Source: JBMNNU01 sp050942695 (lineage in GTDB: Bacteria > Chloroflexota > UBA6077). From it: DNA of 5,549 bases. The translations under genes and the position numbers were made by a program. Shown one piece after another: positions 4,645-5,549 of this stretch. The DNA lies in NCBI GenBank assembly GCA_050942695.1, contig JBMNNU010000218.1, positions 1 to 5,549 on the forward strand, read 5' to 3'. How positions within the stretch are numbered: the first letter of the stretch is position 1; the number at the start of each line of letters is the position of its first letter. Under the pieces are notes generated by a model. The model was not told the origin of the DNA. It searched no databases and saw only the letters and a list, made by a program, of their open reading frames with translations.

Positions 4645-5549
4645 TTACCCCGCTAGCGGCAGGGTTTGATGGTTTCCGGTTTTGGCCTTTTCCGCTTTAA
4701 GCTCATCTAAGAACTGCATTCGATATCGCTCTAACGATAGCACCCCTGCGCCTTGCGACAGCTCTACTAGGGTCGACTCTGAGAGCGTCTTATGGTTGCT
4801 GTAGCGCATGTCCTGGTATTCTGAGATCTGTCCGCTCTCGATAGCAGCCTTTATCTCGAGCACTCCTGAAGCAACGGTATGGCGCGGGATGAACCCCAGG
4901 GTTCTGCGTATCTTAGCGAATGAGACACGGTAGTTGCGGAGATCAGCGACTTCGCCCTGCTTCACGACCTCCACTCCCGGCACAATCGTGGAGATGATAT
5001 CCCCAATCTGCGCAATCCGATAGTTCTGGTCATCTGAGCCCACGTTGAAGATCTCACCCCTAACTGTATCCAGAGGGGCCTCGATGCACTTAATGATCGC
5101 AGTAGCGACGTCATCAACGTGTACGAAGGGCCTCCACTGCTCGCCGCCCTGGATCGTGATGCTCTTCTCCTGAACGGCTCGGGCAGCGAGGAGGTTGACA
5201 ACGAGATCGAACCGGGGTCGAGGCGAAAGTCCGTAGATCGTGCCGAATCGGAGGATTACGGGAGCGAAGCGGTGATCGCTCATTGACAGGAGAATCTGCT
5301 CGGCCGCGATTTTTGTGCGCGCGTAGAGGGAGACGGGGTTCAATGCCGATTGCTCGTTCAAAACCTGGTTGCTCGCGCCGTAGACACTACAGGTCGAGGC
5401 GAAGACGAAGCGTTCGATACCAAGGCCCTTGGCTGCCTCGGCGATCGCACGTGTAGCGGCCAAATTGATGTCTATCGTGAGCGACTCATCGAGAGCGCAG
5501 GCAGGGTCACCAACCAGGGCTCCGAGGTGTACCACAGCGTCGGCATACC
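4645..5549 (-). CDS. Extended SDR NAD-dependent sugar epimerase/dehydratase, C-terminal part
   Basis: The gene runs off the right edge; 300 residues to the TAA at 4645-4647 are visible. Missing is the N-terminal stretch of perhaps 60-70 residues with the NAD-binding GxxGxxG. What remains is a clear extended short-chain dehydrogenase/reductase: VVHLGALVGDP (5-15 of the visible part), the STCSVYG strand with the catalytic Ser/Thr (52 onward), the YARTK active site (Tyr75, Lys79), LRFGTIYG, WRPFVHVDDVA, IFNVGSDDQNY and RNYRVSFAKIRRTLGF. Such enzymes act on nucleotide sugars (epimerisation, dehydration or reduction) for surface polysaccharide in the cytoplasm. The exact sugar cannot be told. The end (YSNHKTL, then about 46 more residues, charged and without membrane segments) is longer than many relatives, which stop near the YSN motif. 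A GTG at 5535 is only the internal valine codon of VVHL, not the start. Gene neighbours upstream are out of view. Confidence 0.88.
   Translation of the reverse strand, partial: YADAVVHLGALVGDPACALDESLTIDINLAATRAIAEAAKGLGIERFVFASTCSVYGASNQVLNEQSALNPVSLYARTKIAAEQILLSMSDHRFAPVILRFGTIYGLSPRPRFDLVVNLLAARAVQEKSITIQGGEQWRPFVHVDDVATAIIKCIEAPLDTVRGEIFNVGSDDQNYRIAQIGDIISTIVPGVEVVKQGEVADLRNYRVSFAKIRRTLGFIPRHTVASGVLEIKAAIESGQISEYQDMRYSNHKTLSESTLVELSQGAGVLSLERYRMQFLDELKAEKAKTGNHQTLPLAG

Overview
The window is a stretch of ordinary bacterial chromosome. It carries five protein-coding genes, two of them cut by the window edges, in a mostly divergent/convergent layout. Nothing in it fixes the organism. A signal-peptidase-II lipoprotein, Sec-exported c-type cytochrome, GGAG-type ribosome binding sites and middling-to-high GC fit a free-living soil, sediment or water bacterium. 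The cytochrome and hydrolase resemble, from memory, uncharacterised proteins of Chloroflexota, Acidobacteriota or Actinomycetota. That placement is a guess. I see no tRNA, rRNA, CRISPR array, transposase, phage gene or defence system.

Layout: 1-246 (minus) is the N-terminal part of a dienelactone-hydrolase-family enzyme. 247-652 is non-coding between divergent genes, with one candidate -10 box and a short coding-like stretch that may be a relic. 653-1579 (plus) is an exported lipoprotein with a proline/threonine/alanine/lysine-rich tether and a DUF4163/DUF3298 (PdaC/RsiV-like) outer domain. 1608-2701 (minus) is the azlCD pair, a two-subunit exporter of branched-chain amino acids, whose genes overlap by GTGA. 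2702-3221 is a 520-bp divergent intergenic region with a recognisable azlC promoter, two dyads placed like operators, and a palindromic REP-like doublet. 3222-4544 (plus) is a secreted di-haem cytochrome c. 4583-4615 is a strong stem-loop between convergent genes, with its U and A runs on the opposite sides from a normal terminator. 4645-5549 (minus) is the C-terminal part of an extended SDR nucleotide-sugar epimerase/dehydratase.

The genes do not form one pathway. The only clear operon is azlC-azlD. The lipoprotein and cytochrome act outside the cytoplasmic membrane, AzlCD in it, and the hydrolase and SDR enzyme in the cytoplasm. GC differs from block to block (about 65% at 61-120 in the hydrolase against 50% at 2041-2100 in azlC, counted by hand), so the segments may have different histories.

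I found no clearly new system. The items most worth a second look are the azlC control region (long-spacer promoter with an embedded dyad), the inverted-polarity hairpin at 4583-4615, the REP-like doublet at 2978-3035, and the functionally unassigned di-haem cytochrome.
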